NCBI GenBank assembly: GCA_029012365.1
Contig: JAQXLY010000044.1
Coordinates: forward strand, 1 to 64,000
From: Lachnospiraceae bacterium
Lineage (GTDB): Bacteria > Bacillota > Clostridia > Lachnospirales > Lachnospiraceae
Direction: 5' to 3'
DNA length: 64,000 bases
Shown here: piece by piece, positions 44,262 to 52,004 of the stretch
How the letters are laid out: the number at the start of each line of letters is the position of its first letter
Position numbering within the stretch: position 1 is the first letter of the stretch
Notes under the pieces: generated by a model
Databases searched by the model: none
The model's input: the letters and a program-made list of their open reading frames with translations, nothing else
Told to the model about the DNA's origin: nothing
Translations under genes and position numbers: made by a program

Positions 44262-44951
44262 ATGCAAAAGATTAGGAAACTGGTACCAAGGGTAACGTGT
44301 CCGGCATTGCTTCTTACAATAGTCTGCAATACCGTTACCTATTACGGAACCAGAATACTGATGAACGGGAGAATGCACTACGATTTGACGAATGCTTTTG
44401 ATGACCGGATACCGCTTATTCCGTGGACCATTACTATTTATTGGGGATGTTATGTGTTCTGGATAGTGAATTACATTCTGGGATGCAGACAGAAGCAGGA
44501 AACAGCGTTTCGTTTTTTAGGGGCGGATATCATTGCAAAGCTTGTGTGTCTGTTCTGTTTTCTGGTGCTCCCGACTACCAATGTCAGGCCGGTGATTGAA
44601 GAAAAGACGATATGGGATACGATGATGATGTGGCTATATCGTATCGATGCAGCGGACAATCTTTTTCCGTCTATACATTGTCTGACCAGCTGGCTTTGCT
44701 TTATTGCTGTAAGGGAGAATAACCGGATACCGAAATGGTACAAGGTAACATCCGTTCTCATTGCGGTTGCTATTTGTATTTCCACGCTTACGACAAAGCA
44801 GCATGTGTTGATAGATGTGTTTGCCGGAGTCGGTCTTGCGGAAGTAAGCTACCTGTTTGTGAAAAAGAGCGGATTTGCGAAATGGTATGAGAAGAAAATT
44901 GTAACATTAAGTAACAGGCTGTGGGAGAGGATAAAAATAAGTGAAGAATAA
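44262..44951 (+). CDS. PAP2-superfamily membrane phosphatase/phosphotransferase
   Basis: A 229-residue protein with five to six membrane helices. It has the PAP2 motifs in variant form: LFPSIHCLTSWL for motif 2 (PSxH) and TTKQHVLIDVFAG for motif 3 (His and Asp of the catalytic set). The variant spelling resembles inositol phosphotransferase/Aur1-type PAP2 proteins. As first gene of an operon with a TVP38 protein, pssA and psd, it probably works on phospholipid headgroups or phosphatidic acid. GGAGAGAGAG precedes the ATG; the next gene overlaps by 11 bases. Confidence 0.8.
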   Translation: MQKIRKLVPRVTCPALLLTIVCNTVTYYGTRILMNGRMHYDLTNAFDDRIPLIPWTITIYWGCYVFWIVNYILGCRQKQETAFRFLGADIIAKLVCLFCFLVLPTTNVRPVIEEKTIWDTMMMWLYRIDAADNLFPSIHCLTSWLCFIAVRENNRIPKWYKVTSVLIAVAICISTLTTKQHVLIDVFAGVGLAEVSYLFVKKSGFAKWYEKKIVTLSNRLWERIKISEE

Positions 44952-45501
44952 AAAAGTACGAATCTGGCTGCTAATAGGGTTTATTATCGTGTCTCTTTTA
45001 CTGATAAAACAGCTTTTGGCACAGAAGTTTACTTCGGTAGAAGATATGCAAAACTACATAAAGGGGTTCGGAATAGCAGCACCGGTTGCCCTTACCGCAT
45101 TTCAGGCGTTTCAGGTAGTAGTTCCGGTTGTGCCCGGCTATCTGGGATGTGCGGCAGGTGCGGTTGCATTTGGAAGTACGGTCGGGTTTTTATGCAATTA
45201 TATCGGAATCAGTGTCGGCTCAATCCTTGCTTTTTTTCTTGCAGAAAAGTTTGGAATAGATATTGTATTGTCAATGTTTTCGGAAAAGCAATACGAAAAA
45301 TGGAGCAAACGATTGGAAAAGAGTAAATCATACGGGGGTTTTCTGTTTATCGCGACATTGTTACCATTGTTTCCGGATGATTTTTTGTGTTACTTCTCCG
45401 GACTGATGAGAATGGACAGAAAAAAATTTATATGGATTATTATTCTGGGGAAGCCTTGGTGTATTTTGGCTTATAGCATTTTATTCGGAATGATACGCTG
45501 A
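44941..45501 (+). CDS. TVP38/TMEM64 (VTT domain) membrane protein
   Basis: A 186-residue membrane protein with about six hydrophobic segments and a VTT/SNARE-associated domain. It has the reentrant-loop region VPVVPGYLGCAAGAVAFGSTVGFLCNYIGISVGS and the later LFPDDFLCYFSGL. DedA/VTT proteins are flippase-like proteins for phospholipids or undecaprenyl phosphate, which fits an operon for PE synthesis. The start is GTG at 44941, overlapping the PAP2 gene, and the stop touches the next reading frame. Confidence 0.82.
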   Translation: MKNKKVRIWLLIGFIIVSLLLIKQLLAQKFTSVEDMQNYIKGFGIAAPVALTAFQAFQVVVPVVPGYLGCAAGAVAFGSTVGFLCNYIGISVGSILAFFLAEKFGIDIVLSMFSEKQYEKWSKRLEKSKSYGGFLFIATLLPLFPDDFLCYFSGLMRMDRKKFIWIIILGKPWCILAYSILFGMIR

Positions 45502-45515
45502 TGAGGGGAGATAAA

Positions 45516-46157
45516 ATGAAGAGAAAGGTGCTTGGATATTACGATTATACGGTAGTACTTACTTATTGCGGCATGTTGTTCGCCTTTTACGGCATATTAT
45601 GTGCAATCGGGCAGGATTTCGGGAGAGCCGTAGTTTGTCTGATGATGGCGGGGGTATGCGACATGTTTGACGGGGTGGTGGCTTCGACGAAGACACGGAC
45701 AAAAAGCGAAAAGAGATTCGGAATCCAGATTGATTCCTTAAGTGATTTAATCAGCTTTGGGGTTTTGCCGGGAATCTTTGTTTATATGATTTCCGGTCGG
45801 AATGCAATCGTGGGGCTTGTATCCGCACTGTTTGCATTGTGCGCGCTTATTCGTCTGGCGTATTTTAATGTATTGGAGGAGGAACGGCAGAACGAAACTA
45901 AGGAGAGACGGAAAAGCTTTCTGGGCGTTCCGGTAACTACGATTGCCATTCTGCTCCCGATTGTTTATATGCTGTATGATTACCGGGTGTGCAAAAGCGC
46001 AGGCTGCTTTACCATACTTCTCATTGTTCTGGGCACAGGCTTTCTTGCGCCTGTGGAGATTAAAAAGCCGGGAATGGTCGGCAAGCTGTGTCTTTTGTTT
46101 ATCGGGCTGTTTGAAGCGGTTGGATTGTTTTTATTCATGGGATGGGATGTGATGTAG
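45516..46157 (+). CDS. pssA: CDP-diacylglycerol-serine O-phosphatidyltransferase
   Basis: A 213-residue CDP-alcohol phosphatidyltransferase with about six helices that makes phosphatidylserine from CDP-DAG and serine. The CDP-OH motif reads DMFDGVVAS...G(69)IQID(73)SLSD(77). All Asp and Gly are kept, but the usual Arg after Ala (position 57) is Ser. The psd gene directly downstream defines it as PssA rather than PgsA. ATG 45516 follows GAGGGGAG; an in-frame ATG at 45501 overlaps the previous stop. Confidence 0.9.
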   Translation: MKRKVLGYYDYTVVLTYCGMLFAFYGILCAIGQDFGRAVVCLMMAGVCDMFDGVVASTKTRTKSEKRFGIQIDSLSDLISFGVLPGIFVYMISGRNAIVGLVSALFALCALIRLAYFNVLEEERQNETKERRKSFLGVPVTTIAILLPIVYMLYDYRVCKSAGCFTILLIVLGTGFLAPVEIKKPGMVGKLCLLFIGLFEAVGLFLFMGWDVM

Positions 46158-46158
46158 T

Positions 46159-46986
46159 ATGAAGGACTCGGTTTCTCTTCGTTTTTTGTATAAAACGGTG
46201 CCGGGGAGAATGCTGCTTAAGCTGCTGGTGCAGCCGTGGGTATCAAAGGCGGCAGGCTGTTTTTTATCCTCCAGCTGCTCCAAAGGGCTTGTTCCGTACT
46301 ATATCAGAAAGCATAACATTGATATGAACGGAATTTCTATACCGAAGGGTGGTTTTTCGTCCTTTAACTCTTTCTTTACGAGAAAGCGTCCGGAAGAGTA
46401 CAGGGCTTTGCCGCAGAAAGAGCTGATTAGTCCGTGCGACGGATATTTGCGTGTTGTAAAGATAAAAAAAGATGTAGTGCTTGAAGTAAAGCATTCCGGA
46501 TATTCCCTGGGAGATTTGCTGAAGGACAGTGGGCTTGCAAAAAAGTTTGAGGACGGAACAGCATTGATTTTCCGGCTGACCCCTTCGAATTATCACAGAT
46601 ATTGTTACCCTGCAGACGGTAATGTTCTGATTTCAAGAAGGATAAAAGGAAAGCTGCACTGTGTCCGGCCGATAGCATTAAGAACGACACCGGTGTTTAT
46701 ACAAAACAGCAGGGAATATCAGGTGGTGAAAACAAAGCAGTTCGGAATGATGGTTCAGATGGAGGTGGGAGCACTTCTGGTCGGAAAAATATCGAATCAC
46801 AAATCATTGGTGGGTTCTTATGTGCAGGCAGGAAAGGAAAAAGGTTATTTTGAATTCGGCGGCTCTACTGTTATCCTGCTGTTTCAAAAGGACAGCCTTA
46901 CGGTGAATGAGGAGCTGATGAAACGGCAGGACGAGGAAGAAGAAACTCCTGTACGTATGGGAGATGTGATAGCGTGGGGCAGATAG
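46159..46986 (+). CDS. psd: Phosphatidylserine decarboxylase
   Basis: A 275-residue proenzyme of the decarboxylase that converts phosphatidylserine to phosphatidylethanolamine. The SNNSFF-like substrate region reads FSSFNSFFTRKRPEEYRAL, and SPCDGYLRV, LTPSNYHRYCYPADG and HKSLVG carry the catalytic Asp and His residues. The self-cleavage site is EFGGSTVILLF, with Ser236 becoming the pyruvoyl group. It lies one base after pssA. It completes a PE-making operon, so this organism likely has PE in its membrane. Confidence 0.94.
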   Translation: MKDSVSLRFLYKTVPGRMLLKLLVQPWVSKAAGCFLSSSCSKGLVPYYIRKHNIDMNGISIPKGGFSSFNSFFTRKRPEEYRALPQKELISPCDGYLRVVKIKKDVVLEVKHSGYSLGDLLKDSGLAKKFEDGTALIFRLTPSNYHRYCYPADGNVLISRRIKGKLHCVRPIALRTTPVFIQNSREYQVVKTKQFGMMVQMEVGALLVGKISNHKSLVGSYVQAGKEKGYFEFGGSTVILLFQKDSLTVNEELMKRQDEEEETPVRMGDVIAWGR

Positions 46987-47005
46987 TACAAAGGAGGATG
47001 AAACT

Positions 47006-47419
47006 ATGTGGTTTATATTTGCACTTTTATCTGCAATCTTTGCGGCACTGACTTCGATTCTTGCAAAAATCGGAATCGAAAAAGTAAATTCAAACCTTGC
47101 TACTGCAATCCGTACTATGGTGGTAGTAGTGATGGCGTGGGGAATGGTATTTCTGACTCATGCCGAGAAGGGTATCTTCCAAATCAGCAGAAAGAGCTGG
47201 ATATTTCTGATTTTATCCGGGCTTGCAACCGGAGCATCCTGGCTATGTTACTACAAAGCCCTGCAAATAGGGAAAGCATCCAGGGTAGTTCCGATTGACA
47301 AATTAAGTGTCGTGTTCACGTTAATCATGGCATTTATTTTCTTACATGAAGAATTTACGATAAAATCACTGATTGGCTGCATCTTAATCGGTGCAGGAAC
47401 ATTATTTATGGTGTTATAA
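47006..47419 (+). CDS. EamA-domain half-size transporter
   Basis: A 137-residue protein with four to five helices, a single EamA unit (FALLSAIFAALTSILAKIGIEKVNSNLATAIRTMVV, ending GCILIGAGTLFMVL). Half-size EamA proteins dimerise to form a transporter. The family is often annotated as small DMT exporters; the substrate is unknown. GGAGGATG precedes the ATG, 20 bases after psd, so it may be the last gene of the phospholipid operon. The hemerythrin gene follows after 12 bases. Confidence 0.82.
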   Translation: MWFIFALLSAIFAALTSILAKIGIEKVNSNLATAIRTMVVVVMAWGMVFLTHAEKGIFQISRKSWIFLILSGLATGASWLCYYKALQIGKASRVVPIDKLSVVFTLIMAFIFLHEEFTIKSLIGCILIGAGTLFMVL

Positions 47420-47431
47420 GGAGAACGTAGT

Positions 47432-47827
47432 ATGTACGAGATGAAGAAAGAGTATTTTACGGGGATTCAGTTGATTGACGATGAGCATGCAAAATTGTTT
47501 GAGTATGCCAATCAAATATACGAACTGTTGCATGACGAGTTTGTACCGGATAAGTATGATCATATCAGAGATTTGCTGGGAAAATTGATGAATTATGCGA
47601 AACAGCACTTTGCGGACGAAGAAGCCTATATGGAATCCATTCGGTATAAGAAGATTTTTACACAGAAGGTACAGCATCAGGCGTTTATGGATGAGTTGGA
47701 GAAGTTCAATTTGGATGCAATAGACCAGATGGATAACCAGGAAGCTGTGCTTGGGGAACTGTTATCGTTTGTGACCGATTGGCTTGTAGAGCATATTTTA
47801 AATCTTGATACACAGATAGGAAAGTAG
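47432..47827 (+). CDS. Bacteriohemerythrin
   Basis: A 131-residue four-helix di-iron protein that binds oxygen. The metal ligands appear in order: His in DDEHAKLFEYAN (with I-Q-L-I-D before), HFADEE with His and Glu, HQAFMDEL, and WLVEHILNLD with His and Asp. In an anaerobe it probably captures O2 or delivers it to reductases; it has no fused signalling domain. GGAGAACG precedes the ATG. No terminator hairpin is obvious after it. Confidence 0.92.
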   Translation: MYEMKKEYFTGIQLIDDEHAKLFEYANQIYELLHDEFVPDKYDHIRDLLGKLMNYAKQHFADEEAYMESIRYKKIFTQKVQHQAFMDELEKFNLDAIDQMDNQEAVLGELLSFVTDWLVEHILNLDTQIGK

Positions 47828-47949
47828 CAAATGATAATGCTACAAAGCAATATTCGTCGTAAAAAGTGTGATTAAATCATCAAAACTCGTTGCATTTTCT
47901 GTGATTATGTGCCATACTATACTTGCATTATAATGACGGAGGTGCGCGT

Positions 47950-49281
47950 ATGTACCGAATTGCGATTGAAAAACTGTTAAAATGGAAACAAAGTAAACGC
48001 CGTAAGCCCTTAATTATCGAAGGTGCACGTCAGGTCGGTAAGACCTGGCTGATGAAAGAATTTGGCAGACAGGCGTATTTGGATACCGTATATATCAATT
48101 TTGATTCCAATTCCAGAATGGCAGAGTTATTTGCTTCCGACTTGGATACTGCTCGCTTAATTATGGGATTGGAGTTGTATGTAGGTCGCAAAATTGATCC
48201 TGACAATTCTTTGTTGATTTTTGATGAAGTGCAGGAAGTTCCGAGAGCACTGACATCTCTTAAATATTTCTATGAGAATGCGCCGCAGTACCACATTGTA
48301 TGTGCAGGTTCCTTGCTTGGTATCGCATTGCATCAAGGCACATCTTTCCCGGTGGGTAAGGTGGATCTCTTAAAGCTTTATCCCCTTTCTTTCAAAGAGT
48401 TTTTGATGGCAACCGACAGGGAACGTTTTGCCGAGCTGCTTGATAAGCAAGACTTCCAAATGATTACGAGCTTTAAGCAAACGTATATTGATGCTTTGAA
48501 GCACTATTACTTTATTGGCGGTATGCCTGAAGCTGTGCAAAGCTTCGCAGAGAATAAAGACTTTAACGAGGTTCGTGAAATTCAAAAGCGAATCCTCGCG
48601 GCCTACGAACAAGATTTTTCTAAGCATGCTCCAAATGAAATTGTTCCAAGACTTCGTATGCTGTGGAACAGCATTCCTTCTCAGTTGGCGAAGGAGAATA
48701 AAAAGTTCATCTACGGTCTTGTACGAGAAGGTGCTCGTGCGAAAGACTATGAAACCGCAATTATGTGGCTCAGCGATTGTGGGCTTGTTCATAAGGTCAG
48801 TCGTGTAAATGCAGCCGGTATTCCGTTGAGGGCGTATGAAGATTTGAAAGCATTTAAATTGTTTATAGTAGATGTCGGACTACTGGGGTGTATGGTTGGA
48901 CTCCGTCAGCGCACAATGCTTGATGGTAATGACCTTTTTGTTGAGTTCAAGGGTGCTCTTACAGAACAATATGTTTGCCAGCAGCTAAAAACCATCGAAG
49001 ACTTGGATGTTTACTATTATACCAACGACAGAGGTTCCTGCGAAGTTGACTTTGTTGTTGACACAGGTGAGCAGATTGTTCCCGTTGAAGTAAAGGCAGA
49101 GGTAAATCTTCGGGCAAAGAGCCTGAAAACCTATCAGGAAAAATTCTCACCGGATATTTCTATCCGTACATCCATGTCGGACTACAAAAAAGAAGAATGG
49201 CTTGTTAATCTGCCGCTGTATGCGATCGATCAGATCGCAGAAGTTGCTGCCGGGGGAATCAATTCTGTTTTGCTGCGATAA
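47950..49281 (+). CDS. AAA_14/DUF4143 ATP-binding protein (second copy)
   Basis: A 443-residue ATPase with Walker [11 protein letters not shown], Walker [11 protein letters not shown] and the sensor-like CAGSLLG. The C-terminal DUF4143 domain has FIVDVGLLG and the nuclease-like [20 protein letters not shown], keeping E-D-ExK. It belongs to the same family as the gene at 29424 but is clearly diverged. ATG 47950 has GGAGGTGCGCG upstream. It is followed directly by a flavodoxin gene fragment, so the locus has been rearranged. Confidence 0.86.
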   Translation: MYRIAIEKLLKWKQSKRRKPLIIEGARQVGKTWLMKEFGRQAYLDTVYINFDSNSRMAELFASDLDTARLIMGLELYVGRKIDPDNSLLIFDEVQEVPRALTSLKYFYENAPQYHIVCAGSLLGIALHQGTSFPVGKVDLLKLYPLSFKEFLMATDRERFAELLDKQDFQMITSFKQTYIDALKHYYFIGGMPEAVQSFAENKDFNEVREIQKRILAAYEQDFSKHAPNEIVPRLRMLWNSIPSQLAKENKKFIYGLVREGARAKDYETAIMWLSDCGLVHKVSRVNAAGIPLRAYEDLKAFKLFIVDVGLLGCMVGLRQRTMLDGNDLFVEFKGALTEQYVCQQLKTIEDLDVYYYTNDRGSCEVDFVVDTGEQIVPVEVKAEVNLRAKSLKTYQEKFSPDISIRTSMSDYKKEEWLVNLPLYAIDQIAEVAAGGINSVLLR

Positions 49282-49283
49282 AA

Positions 49284-49463
49284 GAAAAGTACAGACCGGA
49301 AATAACGGATGCGGATATTGATATCGACAAGTACGATGAGATTATATTAGGTTTCCCAATCTGGTGGTATGTAGCTCCTACAATTATTAATACATTTTTG
49401 GAGAGCTATGATTTTTCGGGTAAAAAGATTGTATTGTTTGCAACCTCCGGCGGAAGCGGATGA
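49284..49463 (+). pseudogene. Flavodoxin gene fragment
   Basis: In frame after the ATPase stop the sequence reads [20 protein letters not shown], then [18 protein letters not shown] and FATSGGSG before a stop. This is the central part of a flavodoxin: FMN-binding loops GFPIWW and TSGGSG are clear. The N-terminus with the phosphate-binding loop and the C-terminal strand are missing, so the gene is dead. Confidence 0.8.
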
Positions 49464-49607
49464 GGAAGAAACATTCTGCTTTGTAAGCGCAGAACGGGAA
49501 ATTACGCCGGAAAGCTCGCGGAGAAGTGCAAGGCTTCCTGCCAGTATACATTCTTCAAATTAGTTTCAATGTCATCACAGATATATGGAGCCTCGTCCTT
49601 TGCAGTC

Positions 49608-49784
49608 TCAGTTGCTCCGTTTTTCTGCCAGCCGAGAAAGAAAAGTGCATCCGCGAGCTTTATCAATAATCGCCTGAATCTGGGCTTCCCGGTCTCCGTG
49701 ATACCCGAATAATTCATCAATGGTGACATGAAAATAATTTGCGATGGCAGGCACGATTTCCATATTCGGATAAAAAGCAATCAT
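49608..49784 (-). pseudogene. XRE regulator fragment
   Basis: The minus-strand frame gives 58 residues starting MIAFYPNMEIVPAIANYFHV and continuing TIDELFGYHGDREAQIQAII. This is the end of an XRE helix-turn-helix domain (the part after RWE) and the start of its tail. The DNA-reading helices are missing. It is a truncated remnant next to other gene debris; 49464-49607 and 49785-49843 hold nothing recognisable. Confidence 0.6.
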
Positions 49785-49843
49785 TGAATGTACAGTATAA
49801 AAATAGGAGCAACCTCGAAAGGCTACTCCTAAAAGTTTAATTA

Positions 49844-51121
49844 TCAGAATAAGTCAACGCGCCCAAGCAACAGGTCAATTAGATTACAGTGGAAGATACC
49901 CTTGTCATCATAGAAGTTGTGAGGGATATCCATGCGGACAATAATCTTCTTGAAAAAGTCTTTTGTCAGTAACAAAGATGCCAGTTCTGAAGACTCCTTT
50001 TTTTCTGTGTCCATCTGGAAAGCAGATTGAATATAGATTTTCTTATCCACATCATTTACAACAAAGTCTATTTCCTTTTGTAAATTAGCACCGCCGGTAC
50101 GGTCAGTCACAACACCGACATCAACTGAATATTCACGGCGAAGAAGTTCGTTGTAGATAATGTTTTCCATGATATGACCTGGGTCATATTGGCGGTAATT
50201 CAGTCTTGCGTTACGAAGACCGATATCTGTGTAATAGTATTTATTCGGGTACTTAAAATAGGTCTTTCCTTTCACATCGTATCGCTTTGCCATAGAAATC
50301 AAGAACGAGTCAATGATATGCTGCACATAATTGGTAACCAATGTGGAATTGACTTTCTCGTTTTTCATACTGGTTAATGCGTTGGCAATGTTTGTAGGAT
50401 TGGTTAGCGAACTAGTCTGTGAAGCAAGAAAATCCAAAATATCGTTTAAGATATCTTCTCTTTCAATACCGTTACGTTCCACGATATCCTTCACATAAAG
50501 CTCATTATATAAGGAGGACAGATACGCTTTCTTGTCTCTTTCATCCTCCAGAACCAATACCCGAGGCATACCGCCGTAAAGCATATAGGCATCCAGTGCT
50601 TTTCGCTCGTCTCCGCCCATATAGGAGTAAAACTCTTCAAAGGACAGTGGGTACACATGAATCTGGGTAGCGCGACCTCTAAACTCCGTGGCAATATCTT
50701 TTGACAATCCCTTGGAGTTGCTGCCCGTTACATACACATCCAAATTTTTATATGCTTTAAGTTCGTTCAGCATATCGTAAATCGAAACTTCAATGTCGCC
50801 ATTTTCCTTGTCAACGACCTTCATGGTGAGTTGGACTTCATCAATAAACAGGTAAAATTTCTCGTCTTTCTGTTCTGCAACGATGGATTCTACATATTCA
50901 CAAAGAGTTATGGGATTTCTGAACTTGTAATACCGTCTTTGGTCCAATTCAATCTTAATGATATGATTTTCCGGCACTCCATCGGAAAGCAGGTGATTAT
51001 AGAACAGGTCAAAAAGCAATACGGATTTTCCGCACCGACGGATTCCGGTAATAACCTTGACCTCTCCGTTCCACATATTGTGTATCATCCGATTTAAATA
51101 AGAATCACGTTCAATCATCAT
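49844..51121 (-). CDS. AAA_14/DUF4143 ATP-binding protein (third, divergent copy)
   Basis: A 425-residue ATPase with Walker A GIRRCGKSVLL, Walker B FYLFIDEVQL and sensor VTGSNSKGLSKD. The C-terminal DUF4143 part has YYTDIGLRNARLNYRQ and a late QKEIDFVVNDVDKKIYIQSAFQ, where the ExK of the nuclease-like site is lost (QSA). It starts at 51121 with GAGGTG upstream (MMIERD; the second Met is also possible). It is a different subfamily from the two plus-strand copies and often occurs as isolated single genes in Lachnospiraceae. Confidence 0.86.
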   Translation of the reverse strand: MMIERDSYLNRMIHNMWNGEVKVITGIRRCGKSVLLFDLFYNHLLSDGVPENHIIKIELDQRRYYKFRNPITLCEYVESIVAEQKDEKFYLFIDEVQLTMKVVDKENGDIEVSIYDMLNELKAYKNLDVYVTGSNSKGLSKDIATEFRGRATQIHVYPLSFEEFYSYMGGDERKALDAYMLYGGMPRVLVLEDERDKKAYLSSLYNELYVKDIVERNGIEREDILNDILDFLASQTSSLTNPTNIANALTSMKNEKVNSTLVTNYVQHIIDSFLISMAKRYDVKGKTYFKYPNKYYYTDIGLRNARLNYRQYDPGHIMENIIYNELLRREYSVDVGVVTDRTGGANLQKEIDFVVNDVDKKIYIQSAFQMDTEKKESSELASLLLTKDFFKKIIVRMDIPHNFYDDKGIFHCNLIDLLLGRVDLF

Positions 51122-51228
51122 TATTCACCTCAAACTTGCGACGTATATGCCGCTACTTTATTGTTTAATATATCACGATATTTGGAAAATATCAAGAAAA
51201 CCCGGAAAAGATTGAAATAAAGTTACTA

Positions 51229-51616
51229 TTACTGTACACTCAGCTTGCGCTTCCTGTGAAGCGTGTATGCCATTACCACCAGTAAAGCCAGTATGACCAG
51301 ATTCGCCAGTAGAGAAAAGACAGAGTCCATCAGATAGTTCCGATAGACATCGTGCATCGGCTTACCGGAGAAAAGACCGGTAATGAAGATGATGATGCCA
51401 ATAGTTCCGTAGATAACGCATGTAACATAGAGTGGTACAGGGCTGTTGGTTCGCTTTCCGGCAAACTCATAAACGCCAGAGACAATAAGATAATCTGTCC
51501 TCTTTTTGCGGTAGGATTTTCTATAATCGCATTTTTCTCTGCCAACGTGATACTGCCTGTCTTGTTACATAGAGATGGTCTGCCAGAGTTTTTCGATGTT
51601 GACATAATGGAAACAT
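51229..51616 (-). pseudogene. Broken XRE regulator with membrane tail
   Basis: The minus strand holds two parts of one gene in different frames. The first reads RKTLADHLYVTRQAVSRWQ, an XRE recognition helix. The second, after a shift and deletion, reads YRKKRTDYLIVSGVYEFAGK and goes on through two hydrophobic helices to LHRKRKLSVQ and a stop at 51229. It matches XRE regulators with a membrane C-terminus that have lost their middle. 51122-51228 and 51631-51700 show no gene. Confidence 0.65.
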
Positions 51617-51700
51617 GCATAAAATCAGTATTTCCGGGCCATTGCTTGGAAAAGTAGAAAGGCCTTATTTTAGGAATGTATTATTTGGAGGTGTAAAACG

Positions 51701-51932
51701 AGAAAGGGGCTCCGGGACATAAGTATTTCGAACTTTGTGCAGGATATTAGACTTTCTTATTACTTCGATAGTGAATAGCAACGCCCAAACAGGAGGTTTG
51801 GGCGAGCCCGCCATAAGGCATGGATGCCGCATCAGGGCGGTTGCGTCACTCTATCATATATTTTCCCGAAGTAATTAGAAAGACTTATATCCGTAACAGG
51901 AGAGAAATGCTTATGTTCCGGAGCGCCTTTCT
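51701..51932. mobile_element. 232-bp long-palindrome element (MITE-like or structured RNA)
   Basis: Outer arms 51701-51729 and 51904-51932 are reverse complements over 29 bases with about three differences. Inner arms 51744-51767 and 51867-51890 pair over 24 bases with few mismatches. The stem continues near GATAG/CTATC and GCAAC/GTTGC, and the head has small hairpins (GCCCAAAC/GTTTGGGC, GGCAT/ATGCC). No ORF is inside. It lies between a pseudogene and carB's terminator. Compensated differences would favour RNA; identical copies elsewhere would favour a transposable element. Confidence 0.55.
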
Positions 51933-51960
51933 TGGAGGAGGATCCTCAAATCCATAAAAC

Positions 51961-51994
51961 AAGGCCATCCCACTGTTTCAGTGCGATGGCCCTT
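51961..51994 (-). terminator. Terminator of carB
   Basis: AAGGCCATCCCACTG pairs with CAGTGCGATGGCCCTT around TTT (read on the minus strand), one mismatch, followed by TTGTTTTATGG on the minus strand. Confidence 0.85.
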
Positions 51995-52004
51995 AAAAAG
52001 ACTC

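Noticed and set aside
51352-51657. 101-codon plus-strand frame
   Set aside because: It is the shadow of the broken XRE/membrane gene, which reads sensibly on the minus strand.
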